Source: Defluviitaleaceae bacterium (lineage in GTDB: Bacteria > Bacillota > Clostridia > Lachnospirales > WQUN01). Taken from it: a DNA stretch of 64,000 nt. The notes under the pieces were generated by a model that worked only from the letters and a program-made list of their open reading frames with translations, made no database searches and had not been told where the DNA came from. The position numbers and the translations under genes are program-made. Location of the stretch: NCBI GenBank assembly GCA_009779835.1, contig WRBD01000010.1:1-64000 (forward strand). The letters run 5' to 3'. This document shows positions 20,401 through 25,745 of the stretch, piece by piece; position 1 is the stretch's first letter, and each line of letters begins with the position of its first letter.

Positions 20401-20883
20401 AGAGTCGGTTTGCCGGGCGAACCAATTATCATTACCTTTGACGCAGACGAAGGGGGCTTCCTCAATCCCGGCGATGCCGTGCGTAATATTTTGCCCGGCG
20501 CAAGCGTTGGCGAATTGCCGCGAATGCCCATGATGTCAAAACCCGGATACAGGTTTGTAGGGTGGGAAGATGAATACGGTATTATCCGGCGGGACGCTTT
20601 CACAGAAGACCGCGATATAACTTTAACCGCACGATGGATACAAACACCCGACGACTTTATGATAGGTGATGTAACCGGCAACAATCGCGTCACTTCCGAA
20701 GATGCCGTATATATAGCGCGAATGTTGCTTGCACAAGACGAAATTTTACTTTGCGAAGATTCACCTGCGTCACTCCTTGCCGCCGACATTAACGGCGACG
20801 GATTTGTTTCCATTGCAGATGTCATTTTGCTTGCAAGGTGGCTTGTTGCTGGTGACAATGTAAACCGGTTTGTATCGCACTAA
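14440..20883 (+). CDS. Giant secreted GLUG-repeat protein with InlB-type repeat and C-terminal dockerin
   Basis: 2147 residues. A signal peptide (KKKFIAILLTLVLIFQVVPV) is followed from about residue 210 to 670 by many GLUG-type repeats (GGLIG, then an aliphatic strand and NSYSTG-like turns), predicting a long beta-helix. Several beta-rich, Ig-like/fibronectin-like stretches follow, then a poly-proline linker near 1525-1542, an InlB B-repeat (about 1997-2067) and a type I dockerin with two calcium-binding repeats (GDVTGNNRVTSEDA and ADINGDGFVSIADVI). The dockerin implies docking to a cohesin-bearing scaffold. No catalytic domain was recognised. ATG 14440 follows GGGAG at 14426-14430. Confidence 0.85.
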   Translation: MKKKFIAILLTLVLIFQVVPVNAIIVLFDAPEELPVRLTDMPDIPQAFSTPPAFIYSQANNTGNFLAAISNEIPEYAIFIYTAEELAAIGSDNRKEFAGLEVFWCSVTWLQRSRQRYYVLANDIYLTEAWTPINHFYGILDGRGHTIRNLHITEESSKRIDVDYYPYSEQYPMYAAGLFGFIRGNGEHFAFNNITIKNLAVELAGEGINAHGYGVFAGGLIGYATAMSVEIYNSYVSGTGSINTSKNDLDNHLPDQLHFLIEAKGGLLGRTDDGNIFTRIENSYTTIGIGNKNGDNGDAGGLIGHTLRSFSVTGSHSTGNIYGSSAGGIIGNNSNAVSSYIENSFSTGNITAAENAGGLIAWRVGSETNFNETTILNSYSTGDIFAGGSAGGLIGGHWFITEAEIANSHSSGSISSSSTVGGLIGSAINTGASENMRIINSYSSGDMFITDCSEHGGVIGGLIGWASQYNTLRIYNCFSSGNKTIGSNALHGTIGGLIGSHHFDAHHSDTIIRESYASGNVTGLATEHSHIGGLVGQSIITIEQWLPAILAIRDSHTTVEIQSGENSTVGGFIGHCNHNIVISTSYAANKSDGGYGGGILGNVDTNAIINITDVFFDAELAINADNGFGVPKTTEEMKNIDTFTGFDMGGITWDIFPIINSGYPFLEIHRASYDGGGNIVNRRAVSVNVRTPLNSPVLTASDFTVNWYKQDETGIFATGTRIDGIEIGTELRYEIILASPWRGVYENAEGTHIVSDTFNTINIMLEPTKRVRFSGHVISGGEPAEIILEISSRTGSAFPDILSIETDESGYFQADVFAGFIGVYISGFGYLDFFETFHVPSNGLQDVEIVISKADGLLVDLIIEYTAAGVAGDSPQPITLNSARNIRFTLYNATSETDIDDFNISGTTLIIGLDSVSPGDEMIITATDITGNMADTVAEFTILPESNSVVLPFVQNGFWRADIISDNAESMALLYDENGNYIASFTGKGSIAGGVLPADLYRVVFIKNSRLIQHLNISNFLEIGLTEGTDFVLRAFNISPGTITELGVITVPALDEEKLFFTETASVVTNRNTVITGNPVIVRAEYNFAPNYAPDITAVTFVAAIPSGAELVAGSVTFDNKVVPYSVTASGIEIVTNTTSGIIRFIVIPTRPGNHPVSAFLRFTHNENSLLQPIGTAVIHAESYRIVVPHTIGRTSIDVRGTAPPNADVAIFDNRVQVGTAKANAVGNWNGRITLVNTAPRSFHDIHAEISMNGLVVLTETRHLIHNAEHPDISKITMINNGAATVFDFINPPERPPFYVFVPWEPEFVFTVEFTNTNAEITTVYVWATDRNGNATRIDTIHDPVRNIWVGTAVFCDFTLPVSVNATYAVEHTPQRYIYPDLEQEFINRLTEFENELNKLTDCRLNSFIDAHRQAILYAGGIINVEGNTTMITIPGGGEIKTIISDCDDLNEELLRANGFMPVPNSFGQIMFAKTDGATQSIANLTGNIIQTVILTNSNAAFGTPNFNVPFNNFNVRVKDYFTNFPPLPPPPPPPFPPNLPFFFDDTNDSIISEDLRMLEDSRARRAFYVREIEAHRNCTTPDICGSMIYRMHQQSDDESEFQKLLIAKIFLDSISNAYDLYGVVGLFATGAINIPATIITIIFGFGINRLHRPTTELMETIYVANYQKLKADWFLYKCKPDDPGQPMQPTIDPAGYVFEAVFSNRLPGVTATAFHADDEFGTNRVKWDATEFAQMNPLITDASGHYAWDTNFGWWQVIFEKEGYETADSVDFYGWLPVPPIQTEVHVGLISLTTPNALSVMGYDEFIEIIFDKYMDISTLNEISIAVNGYDYTLEFVNAEPSFTEPENIYATVVRIVPQAGEFFTVGSTVSVEIGAPAVCYAGVGINPFNEQILIAPLPKEIKSLDEIRIRYGTRNTISVTVSPDAAGANQRILAVSNSPLIVDVSAEAVTDANGTAVFAVKGELSGTAVIEFTMENTLLSTSSIVRVGLPGEPIIITFDADEGGFLNPGDAVRNILPGASVGELPRMPMMSKPGYRFVGWEDEYGIIRRDAFTEDRDITLTARWIQTPDDFMIGDVTGNNRVTSEDAVYIARMLLAQDEILLCEDSPASLLAADINGDGFVSIADVILLARWLVAGDNVNRFVSH

Positions 20884-20896
20884 CAACTTAAGAAAA

Positions 20897-20939
20897 CCCC
20901 CTTTTTGCGCATTGCAAAATACACCGAAAGGGGGCTTTT
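20897..20939 (+). terminator. Terminator of the dockerin-protein gene
   Basis: CCCCCTTT (20897-20904) pairs with AAAGGGGG (20927-20934), with an inner TTTTGC/GCAAAA pairing, followed by CTTTTC. Confidence 0.75.
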
Positions 20940-20949
20940 CAAATATACT

Positions 20950-20991
20950 CTAATCAAAATAAGGGTTTATCGCATACAAATTCTTCCGATT
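20950..20991 (-). pseudogene. Relic of a second cotJC 3' end
   Basis: On the minus strand this reads N-R-K-N-L-Y-A-I-N-P-Y-F-D-stop, matching the end of the cotJC exon at 21990-22050 (NRKNLYAINPAFD). Four of the codon differences are synonymous and one changes Tyr to Ala. The pattern points to a diverged cotJC paralogue rather than a recent duplication. Only the last ~14 codons survive. Confidence 0.65.
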
Positions 20992-21088
20992 CGGTATAAT
21001 AAAGAAGAGGTCGTGTCTTTTTGTGTGGGTCTGGGCCTCTCCTTAAAATGAACAAGGGCACGGAGGAATTAACATTCTGATTTCAACA

Positions 21089-21895
21089 TTGTTGAAACAA
21101 GTGAAAACAGTAACTGCAAGCATCTGTTCGGTGCTTTTATTGTTTGCATTAAGTACAGTAGCTTTGGCAGATATAAAAGTACCTGTACTTTTGTATCATC
21201 ATATAATACCCGATGCGTTAAATACAGAACACAGAAATAACGGTGCGGTAATAAGCTTGGAAGATTTTGAAGCACAAATGAGTTATCTGTATCAAAATGA
21301 TTTTACAGCGATAACCCTGACGCAACTGGAAAATTATTTATTTAACTCTGTTCCTTTACCGGAAAAAAGTGTGATGATACATTTTGACGATGGATATTAT
21401 TCTAATTTTGTACATGCCATGCCCATTTTAGAAAGGTATGGCTTTATTGCACAGTTGTTTTTGATAGGCAAGGCTGTTTATGACAGGGGCGATACGCAAC
21501 CTCCCATGAATTATGAGGCTTTTACTTTTACAGCAGCTAAGACAATTGAGGGAACAGAATATGTATTTGAAACAGCTAATCACACGTTTGCAAAGCATCA
21601 TCTGGTAGAGGGGACGCCATATACGGCTTTCGTTTATTACGGTAGGGACACAATAATTCAAGACTTACTTCGCTGTTTTGATTTTGTGAACGACCACAGG
21701 GCTTTTGCTTATCCGCAAGGGCAATATTCCGAAGAAACAATAGAAATATTAGAATATCTTGGAATAACAATGGCGTTTACCACGCAAAGCGGTTATATAA
21801 CATCAGATTCAAACAATATGCTTCTGCCGAGGTTTGTTATTTTTCCCAATACCTCAACGCGCAGATTTAGCGATATCGTAAATGGCAGAGAGTAA
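21089..21895 (+). CDS. Secreted polysaccharide deacetylase with uncertain non-ATG start
   Basis: About 268 residues: a signal peptide (SVLLLFALSTVALA) and a NodB domain with VLLYHHI, IHFDDGY (metal Asp pair), an NHTFAKH zinc-His motif of the Firmicutes type, and FAYPQGQYS. It probably deacetylates an extracellular polysaccharide. No ATG lies near a strong CGGAGGA site at 21061-21067. In-frame candidates are ATT 21074 (7 nt away), CTG 21077 and TTG 21089 (22 nt away). The annotated TTG is the conservative choice. The gene lies between two copies of a cotJC 3' end. Confidence 0.8.
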   Translation: MLKQVKTVTASICSVLLLFALSTVALADIKVPVLLYHHIIPDALNTEHRNNGAVISLEDFEAQMSYLYQNDFTAITLTQLENYLFNSVPLPEKSVMIHFDDGYYSNFVHAMPILERYGFIAQLFLIGKAVYDRGDTQPPMNYEAFTFTAAKTIEGTEYVFETANHTFAKHHLVEGTPYTAFVYYGRDTIIQDLLRCFDFVNDHRAFAYPQGQYSEETIEILEYLGITMAFTTQSGYITSDSNNMLLPRFVIFPNTSTRRFSDIVNGRE

Positions 21896-21918
21896 AATAT
21901 AATTTAGATTATAAGATT

Positions 21919-21977
21919 AGAGGCTGTTCAAAATTCTCTTCGCGGTGCGAGAGAGAATTCGAACAGCCTCTCTTTCT
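21919..21977. terminator. Long bidirectional terminator between deacetylase and cotJC
   Basis: AGAGGCTGTTC (21919-21929) pairs perfectly with GAACAGCCTCT (21961-21971), extended by an AATTCTCT/AGAGAATT inner stem. T-rich flanks occur on both sides. It serves the convergent deacetylase (+) and cotJC exon 3 (-). Confidence 0.88.
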
Positions 21978-21989
21978 TAGTGCAAGTTA

Positions 21990-22184
21990 TTATTGTTTAT
22001 CAAAAGCAGGATTTATTGCATATAGATTTTTCCGATTCATACGTTCTTTTGTAATTTCCAAACCTTCGCCGAAACGCTGGAAGTGTATAATTTCGCGTTG
22101 ACGCAGGAAGATAATCGGGTCGCGAACATCCGGGTCATCTACCATGCGAAGGATGTTGTCATAAGTTACCCGTGCCTTTTGCTC
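21990..22184 (-). pseudogene. cotJC: cotJC exon 3 (C-terminal segment of split spore-coat gene)
   Basis: This is the C-terminal third of CotJC, a manganese-catalase-like inner spore-coat protein. From the GA crossover (22184-22183) it reads EQKARVTYDNILRM, a DDPDV motif, FLRQREIIHFQRFGEGLE and ends NPAFDKQ. It carries the family's AAEQKAR (with exon 2) and REIIHF metal-ligand helices. It has no start of its own. Upstream it fuses to element A sequence. Joined to 25698-25384 and 29783-29692 it completes a 199-codon gene without frameshift, so it is better viewed as a rearrangeable gene segment than a dead gene. Confidence 0.92.
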
Positions 22185-22197
22185 TGCGGCTATCATG

Positions 22198-22211
22198 TAA
22201 AGACAAAATTT
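22198..22211. repeat. Element A terminal inverted repeat (recombinase end)
   Basis: TAAAGACAAAATTT, exact inverse of 25357-25370. It is separated by 13 nt from the GA core at 22183-22184 and is one arm of the predicted attP. It overlaps the last base of the recombinase stop codon. Confidence 0.9.
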
Positions 22212-23764
22212 TAAAAATTCCAATGAATTTCTACGGGCACTTTTTTTGATTCCCTGTCACGCTTCCCGATTTTTATGTGGCAAATGAGTTTTTCTACCAT
22301 CACGCGCTCAAGTTGATTGATGGTGGCGTATTGTTCCACTATTTTCCGTCTGTCGTTTGTGGCGTTACTCTTATGCTCTAGTGCAACGATTTCTTCATCT
22401 ATCTCTTTAACCAGCGTCTCAATCCTTTCCTTATCGGCTGTAAAATCGCGTGAAAACTTTACAAACTCGGATTCAGATATGATCCCCTTAACTTTATCCA
22501 TGTAGGAGTCTTTAACTGCCTTTGAATATTCCGCTATCTTCTTAACATAAGTTGATTTATTTAATTCCAATTTGGTTAACCGAACAGCGATGTTATCCAC
22601 AAGTCGCACACCAAGCGCAACCTCATCGTGATTTAGGTTTTCATCAAGCAGGCGTTGTAACTCGTTTAAAACAGTTTGCTCCAGTTCTTTGACGCTGATA
22701 AAGCCACCCGGACAAGCATTTGTTGAAGTGTGCCTCGTATCACACTTTAAATAGTAATAACCATGACTCTTAGCTGTACGCATTGTATAATCGCAGTAGG
22801 TGCACTTCGCTTTTTTGGCGAATATACCGGTTTTGCCATTCCCAAAGGGTTTTGCATTTAACTTTACCAATTCCTGCACCCTATCCCACAATTCACGGTT
22901 TATAATTGGCTCGTGGGTATTTTCAGCACGCATCCATTTTGATTTTGGCCGAGGTTTATTCACACCTGTTTTGTATGATACGCTTCCATATTTGCCCTGT
23001 ACCATTGTGCCAATGTAGATTTCATTTATCAGCATGTTTGCAATCGCGAAGTACTTCCAGTGTGTTCCCAGTTTGTGTGACGGCACTTTGTAATTGATAC
23101 CTTTAAGCCGCTTGTATTCTGTAGGATTAGGAACTCCCCTATCATTTAACAATCTTGCGATGTAGGTTTTTCCGTAGCCGGATGCATAAAGATTAAATAC
23201 TTCCCTAACGATTTCGGCTGCTTCCTCGTCTATTAACAGCTTACCTTTATTATCGGGGTCTTTTATATATCCATACAGCGGAACTGAGCCGATATGAAAT
23301 CCCTGCTCCCGCCGGGTTGTCAATGCCGATTTAATGGATTCCGACATATCTTCTAAATACCACTCATTCACTAAGCCGTTAATTTGCCGGGATTTTTTGT
23401 TTCCCTTATTATCGGTGTCTGCATTGTCTACGACACCGATAAAACGGATACCCCATACGGGGAAAAGTCCATGTATGTATTTCTCAACCATTTCCAGCTC
23501 GCGAGTAAAACGGGATTGCGTTTTACACACAATCGCATCGAATTTTTTTTGTTCTGCATCCGCCAGAAGTCTTTGCCATTCCGGACGGTTACGGTCTGCG
23601 CCTTTGAAGTCATCGTCACTATAAAAGTCATAAATGTACCATCCTTGTTCTAACGCATAGCTCAATAACATGGATTTTTGATTTTGGATAGATATGCTAT
23701 CGTTTTCGGGCGATTTTTTATCTCTATCCTCCTCTGACAGTCGTACATAAAGTGCTGCCTTCAT
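22211..23764 (-). CDS. Large serine recombinase of element A
   Basis: 517 residues: a resolvase catalytic domain with nucleophile Ser10 (YVRLSEEDRD), a recombinase domain (about 170-280, VPLYGYIKD), a zinc ribbon (CTYCDY, later CDTR and CPGG, about 330-365), a coiled coil and a C-terminal beta region. These enzymes integrate DNA by 2-bp staggered cuts, and excise it when a directionality factor is present. The start overlaps the stop of a small upstream gene (ATGA). The 3' end lies next to the attachment core, as is usual for elements that insert in genes. It is the obvious candidate to excise element A. Confidence 0.95.
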   Translation of the reverse strand: MKAALYVRLSEEDRDKKSPENDSISIQNQKSMLLSYALEQGWYIYDFYSDDDFKGADRNRPEWQRLLADAEQKKFDAIVCKTQSRFTRELEMVEKYIHGLFPVWGIRFIGVVDNADTDNKGNKKSRQINGLVNEWYLEDMSESIKSALTTRREQGFHIGSVPLYGYIKDPDNKGKLLIDEEAAEIVREVFNLYASGYGKTYIARLLNDRGVPNPTEYKRLKGINYKVPSHKLGTHWKYFAIANMLINEIYIGTMVQGKYGSVSYKTGVNKPRPKSKWMRAENTHEPIINRELWDRVQELVKLNAKPFGNGKTGIFAKKAKCTYCDYTMRTAKSHGYYYLKCDTRHTSTNACPGGFISVKELEQTVLNELQRLLDENLNHDEVALGVRLVDNIAVRLTKLELNKSTYVKKIAEYSKAVKDSYMDKVKGIISESEFVKFSRDFTADKERIETLVKEIDEEIVALEHKSNATNDRRKIVEQYATINQLERVMVEKLICHIKIGKRDRESKKVPVEIHWNF

Positions 23765-23976
23765 TTACAGACCGCCTCTCCATATTTGGAACGGTAAGAA
23801 CGATTCTGCACTTGTCCATTATATTCGTTTATTATAGATGGCTCAGTGGCAGATGAATAATTTGTCTGCTCTAAATGGTTGATGACCTCTGCCCAAAGCC
23901 CGTTAAGTGTTGTACTCATGCTTGCACTATCTTTGAAAACGCTTATGCAATGTGTTTTAACCTGCTTGTCTTTCAC
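23761..23976 (-). CDS. Small protein translationally coupled to the element A recombinase
   Basis: The open frame extends to a TTG at 24060 (99 codons). A GTG at 23976 preceded by AGGGGTGAG gives 71 residues and is the better-supported start. The sequence is hydrophilic (KDKQVKTHCISVFKDSAS, NHLEQTNYSSATEPS) with no domain I recognise. Its stop overlaps the recombinase ATG (ATGA). Position and size make it a candidate recombination directionality factor or regulator; this is inference only. Confidence 0.5.
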   Translation of the reverse strand: MKDKQVKTHCISVFKDSASMSTTLNGLWAEVINHLEQTNYSSATEPSIINEYNGQVQNRSYRSKYGEAVCK

Positions 23977-24097
23977 ATACTCACCCCTGTTAGATGAGTA
24001 TGCGAAGTCAGTTTGTCTTATTGCATATGCCAAACTTGTCACATTTTCCGGGCATGTCAATATAATATAAGCAGTATATAGCTATGGAGTGGATGTT

Positions 24098-25216
24098 ATG
24101 AGAAAAGGATTTCTTAAAATCCGTCTATACGAAGGTGATCACGAATTACACGGCGAACCAATGATGGTATTAATCAAGGAGAACAGCGAAACGCTCGCTG
24201 CGCTGAATACAGATGAAAACGGTGCTACGCAGGTGATTTCTTTGGACACCCCCATATACGGTGTACAGTTTCTTGACAATCTTACCCACACGAACGCAGA
24301 AATGGAACCGGCTGCTGACGGCGTAACCAACGAAATCGTAATTGTTATTCCCCCCGGGCGTGGCATTCATCAAGACCTGAACATCAATACGTCCGATTAT
24401 AACTATAACCCGCCCCTGCCTCAGCATTTACCGCTACTAATAGAAGAAGAAACCGGAGAGGTGGACTACAGACAGATTGAGGCTATAGAGCCTCATGGTG
24501 ATGTCACTCATGTATTTAACCCCCCCCCCTTAGAACCGGTAGCATACCCGCAGGATATCCAGCCATCCGATGCACCCGTGCCTAGCAATGTCCCCCTTGA
24601 TTCCCCCACAGACCTAATGGCTCAGAGGGTACAACCAATAAGACCGGTTCCGCCAATCCATGTACCGGGAATAAGAGCATTTTCGGTATCAATAGGTACA
24701 GTCGATTCTACCAGGGGTCATGCTTGGATTCTAACGCCGTCACAACGGCCTGATCTGAGAGGACATTGGTTTGCTCCGGGTACCAGGGTAGAAATATTCG
24801 CATCACCGGCACCGGGCAACATTTTTACTCACTGGACATTAACCAATCTATCAACGGGCAATGTCACTAGAGTTGCGAGAGACTTTATTGCATTCAACAT
24901 TAGGGGTCACATGGCAATTGAGGCTCATTTTTCGCCTAGACTACCAGTAAGACCCGTACCACCTATAGCACCCCTACCACCAATAAGACCCGTGCCACCT
25001 ATAGCACCCCGGCCACCAATAAGACCCATGCCACCTATAGCACCCCGACCGCCGGTAAGGCCCGTACCGCCTATAGCACCCCGGCCACCAGTTAGACCCG
25101 TGCCGCCTATAGCACCCCAACCACCAGTAAGACCCGTACCACCTATAGCACCCCTGCCACCGGTAAGACCTGTGCCGCCTATTGCTCCGGCACCTCGTCC
25201 ACCGGTAAGACCCTAG
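24098..25216 (+). CDS. Proline-rich repeat protein with SleC-like N-terminal domain (element A cargo)
   Basis: 372 residues. The N-terminus (KGFLKIRLYEGDHELHGEPM then TDENGATQVISLDTP) resembles the N-terminal carboxypeptidase-like domain of clostridial spore cortex-lytic enzymes. The middle (FSVSIGTVDSTRGHAWILTP to MAIEAHF) resembles an InlB-like bacterial repeat. The C-terminus is about seven 12-residue units of the RPVPPIAPRPPV type. No signal peptide is evident. GGAGTGG (24086-24092) sets ATG 24098. It is transcribed away from the recombinase. A spore-surface role is inferred from the N-terminus and location. Confidence 0.7.
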   Translation: MRKGFLKIRLYEGDHELHGEPMMVLIKENSETLAALNTDENGATQVISLDTPIYGVQFLDNLTHTNAEMEPAADGVTNEIVIVIPPGRGIHQDLNINTSDYNYNPPLPQHLPLLIEEETGEVDYRQIEAIEPHGDVTHVFNPPPLEPVAYPQDIQPSDAPVPSNVPLDSPTDLMAQRVQPIRPVPPIHVPGIRAFSVSIGTVDSTRGHAWILTPSQRPDLRGHWFAPGTRVEIFASPAPGNIFTHWTLTNLSTGNVTRVARDFIAFNIRGHMAIEAHFSPRLPVRPVPPIAPLPPIRPVPPIAPRPPIRPMPPIAPRPPVRPVPPIAPRPPVRPVPPIAPQPPVRPVPPIAPLPPVRPVPPIAPAPRPPVRP

Positions 25217-25240
25217 CACCCCAACCACCGGCAAGACCCG
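24944..25240 (+). repeat. 36-bp tandem proline-coding repeat
   Basis: Consecutive ~36-bp units based on AGACCCGTACCACCTATAGC encode RPVPPIAPxPPV. One further partial unit follows the TAG stop (25214-25216). Ten bases appear missing at AGACCC|TAGCACCC, which creates that stop; without the deletion the frame would continue to a TAA near 25260. Confidence 0.85.
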
Positions 25241-25290
25241 TGCCATCAATCGGCATTTAACCAACATCGTCATAGAAGTACTGTGGTAAA

Positions 25291-25330
25291 AAACGCCGCT
25301 CAGGTTTAATATTCTGAGAGGCGTTTTTTC
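25291..25330. terminator. Terminator at the end of the element A cargo gene
   Basis: AAAAAACGCCGCTCAG...CTGAGAGGCGTTTTTTC hairpin with A- and T-runs on both sides, active in either direction. It insulates the cargo gene from cotJC exon 2. Confidence 0.88.
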
Positions 25331-25356
25331 TGTGCAGAACCGATCCTACCATGTGG

Positions 25357-25370
25357 AAATTTTGTCTTTA
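25357..25370. repeat. Element A terminal inverted repeat (cargo end)
   Basis: AAATTTTGTCTTTA, exact inverse of 22198-22211, separated by 13 nt from the GA core at 25384-25385. It is the second arm of the predicted attP. Confidence 0.9.
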
Positions 25371-25383
25371 TATAAGTGCAGCA

Positions 25384-25698
25384 TCCGCTGCCATATCCTC
25401 CACAAGGTCGGCGATAACATCGCCCTTAGATGCGATTGTCGTTGCGCTCCAAGGCGTACCCGATGCCGCAATCGGGTAAATACCCGTTGTGTGGTCAACG
25501 AAGTAGTCTTCAAAGCCGGCTGCTTTTATATCTTCGACTGACAAGTTGCGTGTAAGTTGATATACAATTGTTCCAATCATCTCAAAATGCCCAAGCTCTT
25601 CAGTGCCTACGTCTGTAAGAATTGCCCGTAGTTCCGGATACGGCATAGCAAAACGCTGGCTTAAATAGCGCAACGATGCCCCCAATTCGCCGTCCGGG
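25384..25698 (-). pseudogene. cotJC: cotJC exon 2 (middle segment of split spore-coat gene)
   Basis: 315 nt coding the middle of CotJC: PDGELGASLRYLSQRFAMP, then LTDVGTEELGHFEMIGTIV, DHTTGIYP and ADLVEDMAA. The Glu of DGEL and the EExxH of TEELGHFE match manganese-catalase-type metal ligands. Both ends are attachment half-sites: the GG core of element B upstream and the GA core of element A downstream. In the present arrangement it has no ribosome-binding site and runs into stop codons in element A. It is intact and frameshift-free. Confidence 0.92.
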
Positions 25699-25719
25699 CC
25701 GCCATACGCCATTATCTAT
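25699..25719 (-). other. Element B attachment half-site (recombinase end)
   Basis: Minus-strand ATAGATAATGGCGTATG (25719-25703), two bases, then the GG core (25700-25699). It matches the inverse of 29673-29689 at 14 of 17 positions. Joined, they give a symmetric attP of 17-2-GG-2-17. Confidence 0.82.
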
Positions 25720-25745
25720 GTAATTCCAGTTCAGTTAATTTTTGG

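Larger units (their letters stand above)
22183..25385. mobile_element. Element A: 3,201-bp serine-recombinase element interrupting cotJC
   Basis: Bounded by a GA dinucleotide present at both cotJC joints (minus strand 22184-22183 and 25385-25384). The element carries a large serine recombinase whose stop is 28 nt from the core, a small gene coupled to it, and a proline-repeat protein gene. Perfect 14-bp inverted repeats lie 13 nt inside each core. Removing it fuses the cotJC middle piece to the last piece in frame (EDMAA then EQKAR). Confidence 0.92.

Noticed and set aside
22183-22190. GC or GCAG as the element A crossover
   Set aside because: GCAG would delete one Ala from the conserved EDMAAEQ text, and GC is off-centre (10 and 16 nt from the inverted-repeat arms). 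Only GA is both centred and frame-restoring with the full conserved sequence.
23976-24060. Sigma-E/sigma-K promoter for the element A recombinase
   Set aside because: CATACTCA at about 24003-23996 with CAATAAG 14 bp upstream is only a partial match and lies too close to the GTG start, so it is not listed as a feature.
24944-25240. Possible CRISPR array
   Set aside because: The 36-bp period has no unique spacers; it is an in-frame coding tandem repeat (RPVPPIAPRPPV).
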